Of a stretch of DNA of 64,000 nucleotides, positions 21,605 through 32,515 are shown piece by piece. The DNA comes from Candidula unifasciata. Lineage: Eukaryota > Mollusca > Gastropoda > Stylommatophora > Geomitridae. The notes beneath the pieces are model-generated. The model was not told where the DNA came from, ran no database searches, and saw only the letters and a list, made by a program, of their open reading frames with translations. Where the stretch lies: assembly GCA_905116865.2 (NCBI GenBank), contig CAJHNH020004646.1, positions 500,995-564,994 of the forward strand, in the 5' to 3' direction. Position numbers and translations under genes: made by a program. Every line of letters begins with the position of its first letter. Position 1 is the stretch's first letter.

Positions 21605-21675
21605 TGATTCTGTTGACTAAGTGTCTTGTTACAAACTTTGAATACCTTGGCTCAGTTCTTAACAACAGTTTAGAT
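21605..21675 (+). mobile_element. LINE reverse-transcriptase fragment
   Basis: Reads LVTNFEYLGSVLNNSLD, the 'FxYLGS' block downstream of the catalytic core of LINE reverse transcriptases. A close relative, VTNFEYLGSVINSSE, is encoded on the minus strand at 42285-42485. It is followed by a CTGATGAAGG motif at 21698. Confidence 0.55.
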
Positions 21676-21699
21676 TTTTTGTTTGATTAAGTTATGTGC

Positions 21700-22265
21700 T
21701 GATGAAGGCTATATAGCCGCCATTTCACTCTTTGTTTGTGTTTGTTATACTGTGAATCTCGCTTATCTACTTTTCGTTCAGTTTTATATTTCCATGATAG
21801 AACGTTTACCAGAAAAGAGGACTTGCTTTGGAAATGAGTTCAGATGACTTGATTTAGGAACACACATTACACGACTCAGGACATTCCTATAAGCGCCCCG
21901 TCTCCGCCCTAAGCAGCCAGTGTGGAGCTTAAATTACAATAGTGCCATCATCAGTATGATGGCATGTCCGTCTTATCTTTTCCCTAAGTGTTGAGTATCG
22001 ACCAGATTCCCCTAACTCTCCAGCCCACATTGTTTACTCCCTCTTAAGAGGCACTGACCGCATCAATCTTGTCAAGATGAAATTTAGAGTTTCAAAAGTA
22101 AGAAGAGTCTATAACACAACATCGGCACACAAGAAGAAAGTGATATAGCGCGACAAAAAAGCTGACCTTATCTGTGATTTTGGTGATCGTGTAAGATGAC
22201 AAACCGTGATCATTAACGGTTATCTGCATAGCACATAATGATGAAGCTCACTGGTCAGTTATACA
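21700..22265. other. No recognised feature
   Basis: Unassigned sequence. 22377-22590 is equally featureless. Confidence 0.4.
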
Positions 22266-22270
22266 CTATT

Positions 22271-22376
22271 ACGGAACATGCAGTAACACGGAACATGCAG
22301 TAACACGGAACATGCAGTAACACGGAACATCCAGTAACACGGAACATCCAGTAACACGGAACATGCAGAAACACGA
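22271..22376. repeat. 17 bp tandem repeat, ~6 copies
   Basis: Unit ACGGAACATGCAGTAAC starting at 22271, 22288, 22305, 22322, 22339 and 22356. Two units carry CATCCAG in place of CATGCAG. Confidence 0.95.
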
Positions 22377-22589
22377 CCATTTGTGGATAATTGTTTTCAA
22401 CGCCAGTGTACAATTTGTGTAGTCCAACGCCGATTCTGGTATTCTGACTAGCAGTGAAGGAAAAAATGCATATGCTAATCGACTATGTTAAAATAGAACA
22501 ATCAATGCACTTGACGTCAATAAAAGAGAGCCAATTTCGAAGATATTGTTCATTTTCAAAACATTTCTGACGAGAATACAACGGTGTTA

Positions 22590-22673
22590 TCGTCTTATAT
22601 CTCTCCCTCTCTCTCTTTCCCTCTATTGTTCTCACTTTTTACCTCTTTATTTCTCTTTCTATTTTTTTTCTCA

Positions 22674-22723
<50 letters not shown>

Positions 22724-23299
22724 CTGTCTTTCATTTGCTCTCCCTCTCTATCTCTCTCTCTTTTTCGCTATTTTTAATCTCTTTATCCCTCTTTCTACTT
22801 TTTTCTCATTAGTTCTCTCTCTCTCATCCTGTCTTTCATTTGCGCTCTCTCTTTCTCGCTCTCTCTCTCTCTTTCGCTATGTTTAACCTCTTTCTCTCTT
22901 TTCTAATTCACTCTTATTAGCTCTCTCTCCCTATCAATTTCTCTCTTCCATTATTTCGTCTATCTCTCTCTCTCCCTCTTCTAATTCACTCCTATTAGCT
23001 CTCTCTCCTTATCAATTTCTCTCTTCCATTATTTCGTCTATCTCTCTCTCTATCTCTCTCTCTATCTCTATCTCTCTCCCTCTTCTAATTCACTCTTCCA
23101 CTATTTCGTCTATCTCTCTCTCTTCTCTATCGCTCTCTCTCTCTCTCTCTCCCTCTCTGTCCCCTTTTCTAACAATTATTGCAGCTGGCATGACACACAT
23201 AAATATATTAAACTACAAAGTTATTGTCTCTCTTTAAAAAGTGTCTGACAGAAATGGGACCATGCAGTCACACTCTTAAGACTGCGTTCTGCCTTTTTA

Positions 23300-23352
<53 letters not shown>

Positions 23353-23400
23353 CCCCCCCCCTCTCTCTCTCATACTCTTTGCTTCTAGTTACCTCCCTAA
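22590..23400. repeat. CT-rich low-complexity region
   Basis: Imperfect CTCTCTC tracts with longer pure runs at 22678-22720 and 23302-23347. A ~90 bp phrase (CTTCTAATTCACTC.TATTAGCTCTCTCTCC..ATTATTTCGTCTATC) repeats at about 22903-23085. The 23160-23290 gap is ordinary AT-rich sequence. Confidence 0.9.
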
Positions 23401-23744
23401 GTCTGTCTTACGCTTTATGCTTCCATCGTTTTATTAATTCATCCTTCCGTTCCTCCAATCTTTCTGCCATCCATTTGTTTACACACCAATTCATCTATTT
23501 ACTCATTGATCTTTATGTTCGTATACCCATGCACACATTCTCGCAAACAAGCATTCATCGATGAAAGAATCCATCCACCCATTCCAGAAATTCCTCCACC
23601 CGTTCATTCGTCCATCAATCCATCCATCCATCCATTAAAGGATTCACGCATCCATCCATTCAATAATCAAACCAACCATTTATTTCTGCATGTATCTGTC
23701 CATTCTTGTGTCTGTCTTTTTTCTTTATTTGTATATCTCGCCAT

Positions 23745-23748
<4 letters not shown>

Positions 23749-23836
<88 letters not shown>

Positions 23837-23845
23837 TATATATAC
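23749..23845. repeat. (CT)n-(AT)n compound microsatellite
   Basis: (CT)~18 at 23749-23784 followed by (AT)~23 to 23830. Just upstream (23580-23660) is an imperfect CATC-type repeat (CCATCCATCCATCCATT). Confidence 0.95.
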
Positions 23846-24162
23846 ATTATCTGCCTCTCCCGATTAATCCCAGCTGCCCATCTTGTATCACCTGTGGCTG
23901 ACTGAACACGCCTGGCCTCCACTCACTTCTTGTCATTTAACATCCCTCCAAAGTTGAATAGCCAACAATCCAGGAATGTTTGCGCCTCTTTTAATCCGAG
24001 AAGATTCGTTCGTTTGTTCATTCATTCCGCTGTGAAGAAGAACCTCGAAATTCATGCTGAAGAGCAAGAATTATCGGGAAAATTAGATCACATGGCTGGC
24101 CATGTTTTTTCCCCCGTGTTGTTAACAAGGTCATTCGATCTGTGTTTGCCCAATCCGGAATG

Positions 24163-24163
<1 letters not shown>

Positions 24164-24221
<58 letters not shown>
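24164..24221. repeat. (TC)n microsatellite
   Basis: About 29 uninterrupted TC units. Confidence 0.98.
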
Positions 24222-24224
<3 letters not shown>

Positions 24225-24225
<1 letters not shown>

Positions 24226-24582
24226 CTTTTTATAGAAACAAGAAACACGCACGTAGAGCGTGTTTAGCTGTTGCAGAATTATCGGGTAAAATTCAATTGA
24301 GTTTGCCCGGAGGATAAGGTTAAAGATGTCACTTGTGAGATAAATTAGTCGTTATCAATGTTCTTGTTGTTATGTTCTTCTTTCCCCGTCGTTGTTTTTA
24401 TCAGAACATCGTTTTTGTTACAAGGTGGACGTGAATATATCGAGGAGCCTTTAGAAAGTAACCCCAGATTTGTTTTTCTTGGAGAATAATAACATTAGAA
24501 ACATGTAATTGCACATAATTTAAATTTAAAATGCATGAATTGTATACTGATAAAATAATGTTCACATGCATGTATTGTGTGT
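24225..24582. other. No recognised feature
   Basis: Unassigned AT-rich sequence. Confidence 0.4.
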
Positions 24583-25015
24583 TAAATATCTACGCTGCAT
24601 AATAAACAGCAATGGAGACTGTCCAACAGAAGACAAAAAGAAGATAGCAAAAGCAATTGCAAAGATTAAACGGCATTAAAAGTCCACGGTTAAGCTCAAC
24701 CAAAGAAATCAAATTCACAATTTTGAGAGCATTTATCTCGCCTGTAAAGGACCCTTCTCCACGCGTATAGGGCGTATAGGGCATATAGGGCTAGACCTAT
24801 ATTTTATAGACCAATCGGCACAAGATGGGTGATGTTGTCAGCATCACGCCGGCCGCCTTTACTTCCCGGGACTGCACCCGGTACCCACTCAAGGCTGGGT
24901 CGACCTGGCAGCCATATCTTGCCTGTAGCAACATACATATGTGATGTATGGATAATTTGGCAGTTCAAATAAAAGAAGATATGGGCTTTTGAGCTAAACA
25001 GATATAGATTTTCTG
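24583..25015 (+). mobile_element. LINE RT 'thumb' remnant split by a SINE-A
   Basis: Before the SINE: KYLRCIINSNGDCPTEDKKK, IAKAIAKI, and in a shifted frame STKEIKFTILRAFISPV. After it: ATYICDVWIIWQF..KKIWAFELNRYR. This is the YLG-[ST]-xGDC..EI..RI...K..I..LRAxIxPVxxYxxE..W pattern of LINE thumb regions. The SINE at 24743-24918 interrupts it exactly between 'SPV' and 'ATY'. Confidence 0.65.
24743..24918 (-). mobile_element. SINE-A, 5'-truncated, with target duplication
   Basis: Minus-strand copy lacking the tRNA-like head; it ends at the GGTCGACC body block. It is flanked by TATCTCGCCTGTA on the left and TATCTTGCCTGTA on the right, a 13 bp target duplication with one change. The left flank is part of the host LINE. 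Confidence 0.9.
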
Positions 25016-25084
25016 ACTACCACGCACACACACACACGCACAACAATAATGACACCCTGAGCAATTTGAACATCAAAGGAGATT

Positions 25085-25985
25085 GGTTAGTAAACACCAT
25101 TTGGTCTCGGAAACTCTCGTTTGGTTAGTAAACACCATTTGGTCTCGGAAACTCTCGTTTGGTTAGTAAACACCATATGGTCTCGGAAACTCTGGTTTGG
25201 TTAGTAAACACCATTTGGTCTCGAAAACTCTCGTTTGGTTAGTAAACAACATTTGGTCTCGGAAACTCTCGTTTGGTTAGTAAACACCATTTGGTCTCGA
25301 AAACTCTCGTTTGGTTAGTAAACAACACTTGGTCTCGGAAACTCTCGTTTGGTTAGTAAACAACATTTGGTCTCGGAAACTCTGGTTTGGTTAGTAAACG
25401 CCATTTGTTCTCGGAAACTCTCGTTTGGTTAGTAAACACCATTTGGTCTCGAAAACTCTCGTTTGGTTAGTAAACACCATTTGGTCTCGGAAACTCTGGT
25501 TTGGTTAGTAAACGCCATTTGGTCTCGGAAACTGGTTTGGTTAGTAAACGCCATTTGTTCTCGGAAACTCTCGTTTGGTTAGTAAACACCATTTGGTCTC
25601 GAAAACTATCGTTTGGTTAGTAAACACCATTTGGTCTCGGAAACTCTCGTTTGGTTAGTAAACACCATTTGGTCTCGGAAACTCTCGTTTGGTTAGTAAA
25701 CAACATTTGGTCTTGGAAACTCTCGTTTGGTTAGTAAACAACATTTGGTCTCGGAAACTCTCGTTTGGTTAGTAAACAACATTTGGTCTCCGAAACTCTG
25801 GTTTGGTTAGTAAACAACATTTGGTCTCGGAAACTCTGGTTTGGTTAGTAAACGCCATTTGGTCTCGGAAACTCTGGTTTGGTTAGTAAACAACATTTGG
25901 TCTCGGAAACTCTGGTTTGGTTAGTAAACAACATTTGGTCTCGGAAACTCTGGTTTGCTTAGTAAACTCGGAAACTGTGGTTATA
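25085..25985. repeat. Minisatellite, 38 bp unit, ~24 copies
   Basis: Unit GGTTAGTAAACACCATTTGG plus TCTCGGAAACTCTCGTTT. Variants: CACC/CAAC/CGCC, CTCG/CTGG before TTT, and one unit near 25530 that has lost 4 bp. High uniformity indicates recent homogenisation. A CA-rich run (25024-25044) precedes it. Confidence 0.97.
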
Positions 25986-26029
25986 TAAAGAACGAGAGCA
26001 GATTAAGGGACAAATAAAAGGGCACCAGG

Positions 26030-26190
26030 AAAGGGACAAGGGCTGAACAACATGACGATGGGTACATGATCTGATTACCTCCTTGTGCAGGAAAGTGCAC
26101 GAGGCCGGAGACCTGGCGAGAGACAGAGTTTCTTTCGCACAGACCGTGATGAGAGCGACGTTCTACAAAGGACCTGCTGGATAATGTTGG
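26030..26190 (+). mobile_element. LINE 3' end remnant
   Basis: Reads RKVHEAGDLARDRVSFAQTV, then MRATFYKGPAG-stop. Same family as 2380-2575. Only the C-terminal tail is recognisable, and it directly follows the 38 bp minisatellite. Confidence 0.55.
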
Positions 26191-26284
26191 GGATGTATAC
26201 GCTTCTTTCTTCTTTTTAGTGTTCACTTGGTGGTAACTTTGGTAGAAAGTTCTGGGCGTTGGTCCAGTTAGAGAATTTAGTCTT

Positions 26285-26530
26285 TTTTACGCAACTTGAG
26301 TTTTGCGTGCACATCCGTTTCCCAGAGCTGGCTTATAAGTACTTATGCTGGTGGTTACTTGCTTCTCATGCAGATGCACTTTGACTTCGAAGGACGCATC
26401 TCTAGTCACTTTCCCAGTACATCATGCTTGTTAGCGGGCCTAGGGTATATCCCCTCTCTTACCCCCCCCCCCCCCCCCCCGACCACCAGAAACTGCCTGA
26501 GGCAGAACCCAGGGTAATCTGAACGCCATT
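26285..26530 (-). mobile_element. SINE-I-like copy with internal 19-C run
   Basis: Plus-strand phrases TGAGTTTTGCGTGCACATCC, GCAGATGCACTTTGACTTCG and ACATCATGCTTGTTAG match 31725-32060 and 62740-62830. The 19-C run at 26462-26480 lies where the 31.9 kb copy has a 20-C run. Confidence 0.65.
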
Positions 26531-26539
26531 ATGGGCTCC

Positions 26540-26980
26540 ATGTAAATCAGTGTGCTGGGGCCCTTAGAAAGAAAATACCGGGAAATAAAATGTAAATTTC
26601 CCATTAACATAAACCACATATTTTTTTAATGGCACTTCAGAAAAAGAGGGTTAATGTGTAAACACAAATTAGGCGGCACAGTGTGGAGTTACTACGGGCT
26701 TATTTAGCAAGTTACGTGTCATTCACAGATCCGCTTGGGAACCCTAAACTCGTGAGGCCCCGGACAAGTTCCCAGTGGGCTCATCCGTTAGGAAAGCCCT
26801 GCCAGAAGCTATACGGTGATATATACATATTTATTTATATACCTACCTACTGGAAGGAAACTTAAAAGTGGAAAGCAGGACATCAAATCAAGTACTGTAT
26901 ACGGAAAACATCAAAATATGGAAAAACAGGAATGTGTAAGGACTTGATATATTGCTGACTTCGGCTTCTTCCTCTCCTCC
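26540..26980. other. No recognised feature
   Basis: Unassigned sequence before the TTC microsatellite. Confidence 0.4.
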
Positions 26981-26981
26981 G

Positions 26982-27079
26982 TCTTCTTCTTCTTCTTCTT
27001 CTTCTTCTTCTTCTTCTTCTTCTTCTTCTTCTTCTTCTTCTTCTTCTTCTTCTTCTTCTTCTTCTTTTTCTTCTTCTTC
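26982..27079. repeat. (TTC)n microsatellite
   Basis: About 30 TTC units, with imperfect CTTCC/CTCC units before and TTTTC/CACC variants after. Confidence 0.97.
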
Positions 27080-27119
27080 GTCACCTTCTTCTTTGTCTTC
27101 TAATTATTTATATTATATA

Positions 27120-27810
27120 ATGTCTGTGTGTGCATGTGTCTCTGTGTGTGTGGCTTCGTGTGTTTCTGTGTGTGTCTTTTTGATAATGTGTGTATGTGTG
27201 TGTGTGTCTGAGTGGGTGTTTGTGCGTCTGTGGGTATGTTTGTATGTGTGTGTGTATGTGTTTGCCATTATGTGTCTGTAGGTGTGTCTGTGTGTGTGGC
27301 TAGTGTGTATTTGTGTGTGTCTGTATGGGCTATCTACTATATAATGTGTGCGTGTGTTTCTGTTGGTGTCGGTTTATGTGTCTGTGTGTATGTCTGTGGG
27401 CGTATGTGTGTCTGCGTGTCTATGTGTGTGTACGATTGAATGTTGCGTAGGTCCTTGTGTGTGTGTGTGTCTGTGTGTGTCTCTGCCTGAGTGTGTCTGT
27501 TTGTGTACGCAGTGTGGCTTCGTGTGTGTGTGTGTGTGTATGTCTGAGCTTATGTCTGAGTACGACGGTGTGTGTGTTAGTAAGTGCCTTTTTGTGCGGC
27601 TACGTGTGTACATGTGTGTGATTGTGTGTGGTGTGTGTGCATGTGTTTGTATAGCTGTGTATGTCTGTATGTGTCTGGGTTGTATGCGTGTGTGTTTGTG
27701 AGAGAGAGACAGTGTGTGTGTGTGTGTGTGAACTGGGTGCCTGTGTGTCTTTCTAAGTGAATGGGTTTGCGTTTGTATGTGGGTGGGTGTGTTCGCGCGC
27801 GAGCGTGCTC
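27120..27810. repeat. Imperfect GT-rich low-complexity tract
   Basis: Nearly 700 bp dominated by TGTG with TATG, TCTG and TGCG variants. Open frames on both strands (Cys/Val-rich forward, Thr/His-rich reverse) are consequences of composition. Confidence 0.9.
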
Positions 27811-28007
27811 GTGGATTTTACCACCCATGCTTTTGTTTTTGACTTGATGTTTATAAAATGCTATTAATACATGAAGTTAACATGCTTTCTTGATAAAATA
27901 TACTGCTACATGAAAGATGGGGAGTTGGAAAGGGCATAATGTAAGACAGGCTTGTATGCTTAATTATTGATCCTTTGAAAACAAAAGTTCGTTTGTTCGC
28001 TCTTCTT

Positions 28008-28064
28008 CGTCTTCTTCTTCTTCTTGTTCTTTTCTTCTTCTTCTTCTTTTTCTTCTTCTTCTTC

Positions 28065-28116
<52 letters not shown>

Positions 28117-28136
28117 TATTATTATTATTTGTATTA

Positions 28137-28182
<46 letters not shown>

Positions 28183-28400
28183 TCTGTCTCTTCTTCTTCT
28201 TCTTCTTCTGTTCCCACGGCCATTACCACCACCACTATTATCCTGCTGCCGCATCCTCCACCACTACTACTCCTGATACAATTACTATTACTATCGCTGC
28301 TGCTGCTGTTATTACTATTACCATTACTTCTACTAACACTAATAATATTACTACTGCTACTCCTACTGCTGCTGCTACTACTGCTGGTGCTAGTAGTAAT
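28008..28400. repeat. Compound trinucleotide repeat (TTC)-(TTA)-(TTC)-(ACT/GCT)
   Basis: TTC units to 28064, TTA/ATT at 28065-28184, TTC at 28189-28209, then a mixed ACC/ACT/GCT stretch. All three frames stay open, which explains the long homopolymeric translations. Confidence 0.95.
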
Positions 28401-28429
28401 ACTAATGTTTCGGCTTTTCTGTAACCAAA

Positions 28430-29345
28430 ATTCACATTATGCTAAAAGTTTTACAACACGGCTGACATAGCTGCGTCCCTACACTATCTGGTTTTTAGCG
28501 TAAATCTTTTTTCAGGTTTGCTTTCTTTCGCCCTTAGCAGTCCCCACCCTTTCATCAACGGAACAATTTGATTTAATAAGTTTTTCCGGCCTCTAACACA
28601 GCATCTTCCCACAACTAACGAGCTTCATTTACCCGGCGTCGTCTCTGTTTATGACATCATGGACATAATGCTAGCACATTCCCTGGGTTGTGTAAACACT
28701 GTCGCTAGCACAAATTCAGAAAATGTGTTTCATCTTTGAGGAATCATGGGAAGGAAAACGATAAAGGAATGAACGAACGAACGAATGGTCCCACTTTTTT
28801 TAAGTCAACTCGTTAAGTAACAAGCAATTCGTCATGCATTGGTCACAAATTCTAAAAATTACATACTTTTCTCGCATGCAATTAAGCTACAATTTTTATG
28901 ATAATGGCACATAGGACACTATATTTCTACTATATTAGTTAGCACCTACATTTGAAGAGTTTACAGCTGGCGAGCAAAAACAGATCCACGCTAGATTTCA
29001 CATTTGCACAGACCAGTTCGAACTCGCTCTGTGATGTGAAATTTACGGCGGCTGTCTTTGCTTCCAGCGACATTACCTGTTATCCACTTTAGGCTGTGTT
29101 GATTTATCAGTCAAAGTAAGTTTTTAAGAAGAAAAATCTGCCTCTATGTAGATTCAAACCTTAAACTATATAGAACCGACAAGATAGTGTCTAGCCATTA
29201 TGTTAGTGCCACCTTCTTCCTTGCGGCTGTCGTCATATTAACTTACTTGTTGTTACGTCACTCAGTGTCTTTGACCTGTCAGCTGAAACTATTTTCTTGT
29301 ATTGTGTCTCTTGTGTAAGCCTCTTGAGGCCCGCCAGCTAAACGG
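28430..29345. other. Mostly unassigned; degenerate SINE-A-like part at 29030-29215
   Basis: At 29030-29215 a minus-strand series of weak SINE-A blocks is recognisable (TTTACGGCGGCTGTCTTTGC, ACTTTAGGCTGTGTTGATTT, and GATTCAAACC as an inverted B box). The remainder is unassigned. Confidence 0.4.
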
Positions 29346-29349
29346 ACTC

Positions 29350-29890
29350 GGAAAAAAGCAATCAAATTGTTCTCCAGTGGATACCGGCTCAATGCGGCGT
29401 GCCAGGAAATGAACAGACAGATTTGGAAGAAAAAAAATGGAACAAAGGTGAAACAACACACCCATTCATTGTCGTTATGAGAAATCAGAACACTTATCAA
29501 GGGAAAATACAAGGAATTGTGGAGAGAACAGACTAACAGTAAAGATCCACAAGACCCCATGAGCAGACTCAACAGAAAGCAACAGACAAAAATGTTCCAT
29601 CTACGAACAGGACACTGCAGGCTCATCTACCACATGCATAGAATAACGATTATACAGTCCCCACAGTCTACTTCTCAAATAGTAACACAAACGCCCCAAC
29701 ACATTCTGCAGACCTGCCCACTATACCAACAACTTTGAAAATACACCTGGCCCTCAAGAGGAAAGTGTGCATAGCAAGCTACGGGCAACCATAAAGGACC
29801 TGCTGCTGATAAGCGAGTTCATAGAGGGAGGCAACCCACCTGCTGGTCTGATCTGAGCATACGAAATCGAAGGCAAAGAAGAAGAAGATC
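29350..29890 (+). mobile_element. LINE with RNase H-domain end
   Basis: Reads VLQWIPAQCGVPGNEQTDL across a frameshift (29368-29424). This is the end of an RNase H fold, where the usual 'PGHxGxxGNExAD' has Ala-Gln for Gly-His. It continues with LIKGKYKELWREQTNSKD, MSRLNRKQQTKMFHLRTGHC, and a Cys-rich 'HILQTCPLY' region. The end is decayed and runs into GGCAAAGAAGAAGAAGATC. Confidence 0.75.
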
Positions 29891-30239
29891 ACATACGGAT
29901 GATGTAGGGTGGGGTTTGACACTCCACATCTTTCACAATAATATTGGCTGGCTACGAGTCAGTGATATGCTATTTTTTAATTCTATCACACTTTAACCTC
30001 CATTTAAGTGGGAAGGGGGAGGGGGTTGTGGGAGGGGGGGGGACTCTGGTAACATAGTTGTTTCTAGGACCTCCATTTAAGTGGGGGGGGGGGGGGATAG
30101 AAACATACTGGCCCATGACAAACATATAGTTACAAACGACTAATTGAACATAAATATTTGCCGAAACTTGATGTGTTGGGCCAACAGGCGTAAATATCGC
30201 AGTCTATCTGCAAACCCCCACCAAGCACACCAACCACCC

Positions 30240-30475
30240 GTTCATGGCGACATAGCGAAAGGGCTGATAATGTCGCTAGAATGCATGACTCCCAAGTGTG
30301 AGACCGAGATTCGAAACCTCTGTAAGATGATGCTGGTCTTTTTATCGTGGGGGAGGGGGGAGAGTGGAAAAGGGGGGGGGGGGCAGGAAATTAAAGCAAA
30401 CATCCTAACCTGCACAGTTCGTGGCGACTTCACTAGCCATCTGGCTCTAATCCTCAACTTTCAGATCCGCCTGTT
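30240..30475 (+). mobile_element. SINE-P copy
   Basis: Matches 61640-61815: tRNA-like GAGATTCGAAACCTC, then AAACATCCTAACCTGCACAG, TCGTGGCGAC, and CTAGCCATCTGGCTCTAATC. A 12-G run (30372-30383) is embedded. Further G runs flank it at 30034-30042 and 30083-30096. Confidence 0.55.
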
Positions 30476-30489
30476 CTCGGAAAAAAATT

Positions 30490-30760
30490 AACAATTTCCA
30501 TAGAAGTTTCGAAGAAGAGACGCTGACACTAGTTCGGAGACTCGTTAACAATATTATACGTCTTTACACTAGAACTCCTAGGAGTGTCGAAATAATGGCA
30601 GATGAGCCAAAAATATGCAGAAGAGAGCTAAAAAAAAATGAAGTTAAAAACATGGAGAGGAAATAGTGCGAGCTGAATGAAAAGGCAAAGGATTGGGCGA
30701 AATAGCGTACGTTAGTTGTGGGCCTATGCTTCATTTGAGAATATAGAATAGGAGATAGAG
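30490..30760 (+). mobile_element. LINE C-terminal remnant next to GAA array
   Basis: Reads KFRRRDADTSSETR-like, NNIIRLYTRTPRS.., later AKDWAK..RTLVVGLCFI. Position by position this parallels 18560-18800 (EKRRWRWIGHTWRKPENNII, VSLHWNP). It is badly decayed. It runs into the (GAA)n array with no intervening sequence. Confidence 0.5.
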
Positions 30761-30761
30761 A

Positions 30762-31240
30762 GGAAGAAGAAGCAGAAGCAGAAAAAAAAGAAGAAGAAGA
30801 AGAAGAAGAAGAAGAAGAAGAAGAAGAAGAAGAAGAAGAAGAAGAAGAAGAAGAAGAAGAAGAAGAAAGAAGAAGAAGAAGAAGGAAAGGAGGAGGAGAG
30901 GGAGGGAGAAAAAAAGAAAGAAGAAGAAGAAGAAGAAGAAGGAAGAAGAAGAAAAAGAAAAGAAAGAAGAAGAAGAGAGGAAGAAGAAGAAGAAGAAGAG
31001 AAGAAGAAGAAGAAGAAGAAGAAGAAGAAGAAGAAGAAGAAGAAGAAGAAGAAGAAGAAGAAGAAGAAGAGAAGAAGAAGAAGAAGAAGAAGAAGAAGAA
31101 GAAGAAGAAGAAGAAGAAGAAGAAGAAGAAGAAGAAGAAGAAGAAGAAGAAGAAGAAGAAGAAAAAGAAGAGGAGGAAGAAGAAGAAGATAAAGAAGAAC
31201 AAAAGAAAAGGAAAAAAAAGAAGAAGGAGGAAGAGGAAGT
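30762..31240. repeat. (GAA)n array, ~480 bp
   Basis: Long purine-only GAA repeat with scattered GGA and AAA interruptions. Its complement gives the Phe/Ser-rich translations. Long GAA tracts can adopt triplex (H-DNA) structures (general knowledge). Confidence 0.97.
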
Positions 31241-31249
31241 AGAGGAAAT

Positions 31250-31720
31250 TGACTACAGCAGCTAACAAAGTGCTATTTCAAAACAAGTTTATATCTCACG
31301 ACATAAGAGAACAAATGAACACAATAACTTTATCTGGTCAAAGACACACACAAACGCACACACAAACACATATTAATTCCAAGTTTAATCTGATCACGAA
31401 ATCTCCCGAAGTAAACACGCTATCCCGTAAGAGAATTCCTGCAATTATCCTCACTATATCTCTGTAGATTACTTTAGAAGAACTGGTGTCAGGCTTGTCC
31501 ATGTGCCAATATTATTACTGATCACCACAAATGCCTAATTCGACTTTCACAACATGGCTTCCAGCAGGGATGCTTGAACCTGGAGCTTAAATGTTTTGTG
31601 CCCCCCCCCCCCGAGGGCTGCCTTTTTCCCCCTCACCAGGGTCCCTAGTTGTTGTTGTGCCCTTGTGGTGCCCTAATTAGCCAGTGGCACAACGGCTTGA
31701 CGATCGCTTACAGATCCGGG
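31250..31720. other. No recognised feature
   Basis: Unassigned; includes a short CA run (31345-31370) and a 12-C run at 31601-31612. Confidence 0.4.
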
Positions 31721-31724
31721 AGTC

Positions 31725-32060
31725 ATGTATTCTTCATCTTTTGTTTTAGCGTTCACCGGCTGTACGCTTAGACGGAAAAGATCTGTTGTTCGTCCACTTC
31801 TGAACCTCAGTCTTGTTCCAAAACTGAAGTTCTGCGTGGACATCTGTTTTACAGTTCTGGCCTATTTGCAGATACACTCCGACTTTAAAGGAAACACCAG
31901 TAATTTGTCATAACCTACAACATGCTTGTCTCTAGAAAAAAGGGAGAGGGTGACGTTTCTCTCTCCCCCCCCCCCCCCCCCCCCTGTCCCACAGTGGGGC
32001 TCCAAACATGAAACGCAGAGGCTGGGAAGTTTTATAAGGATTCAGCCCACATCTCCCACA
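31725..32060 (-). mobile_element. SINE-I-like copy with internal 20-C run
   Basis: Plus-strand phrases AGCGTTCACCGGCTGTACGC, TGTTGTTCGTCCACTTCTGA, TTCCAAAACTGAAGTTCTGC and GCAGATACACTCCGACTTTA. They match 62680-62830 and, inverted, 19210-19450. The 20-C run is at 31965-31984. Confidence 0.7.
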
Positions 32061-32264
32061 TCTCCCATATCTCCCATAAAGATGTAGAGAGGTAGTTTTT
32101 ATTTTCCTTTTTTTTTTCAAGGATTTGTTTTTACATTAAAATTATTCCATAATGTGTGTGCGTATGTGTGTGTATGTGTGTGTGTGTGTATAAACACTAC
32201 AACACTAAATGCCTTTTGAATTAGCAAGCATCTAGAATATAATAAATAAATGTATATATTACAA

Positions 32265-32515
32265 ATATCTGCGTCCGTGGCTTAGGCGTTGCGAGTCTGA
32301 CTCGTAATTCCAACGTACCACGATCGAAACCCACTGCTGGCTGCGTAGATTGTTATCTTGGCAGGTCGACCCAGCCTTAAATATGTACCAGGATCTATGT
32401 CATAGGGAAGTAAAGACGACCGGCCTTACGCTGAGGCGATTGGTCTGCAAAAATATGGGTGCTCATCCCATATGCCCGATGCGCAAAAGGCGTGAAATGG
32501 CATCTTTACTTACTT
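32265..32515 (+). mobile_element. SINE-B (C-like head, A-like body)
   Basis: The head TCCGTGGCTTAGGCGTTGCG, then ATCGAAACCC, resembles SINE-C. From GGCAGGTCGACCCAGCCTTA on it matches SINE-A/B: GGGAAGTAAAGACGACCGG, GATTGGTCTGCAAAAATA, GCCCGATGCGCAAAAGGCG, TCTTTACTTACTTAC. Confidence 0.9.

Noticed and set aside
25085..25985. CRISPR-like array
   Set aside because: Units are contiguous 38 bp repeats without unique spacers, in a eukaryotic context.
28008..28470. Poly-Leu or poly-Tyr membrane protein
   Set aside because: Trinucleotide repeats TTC/TTA give homopolymers in each frame.
30564..31268. Phe/Ser-rich 234-codon frame
   Set aside because: Complement of a GAA microsatellite; no complex sequence or start context.
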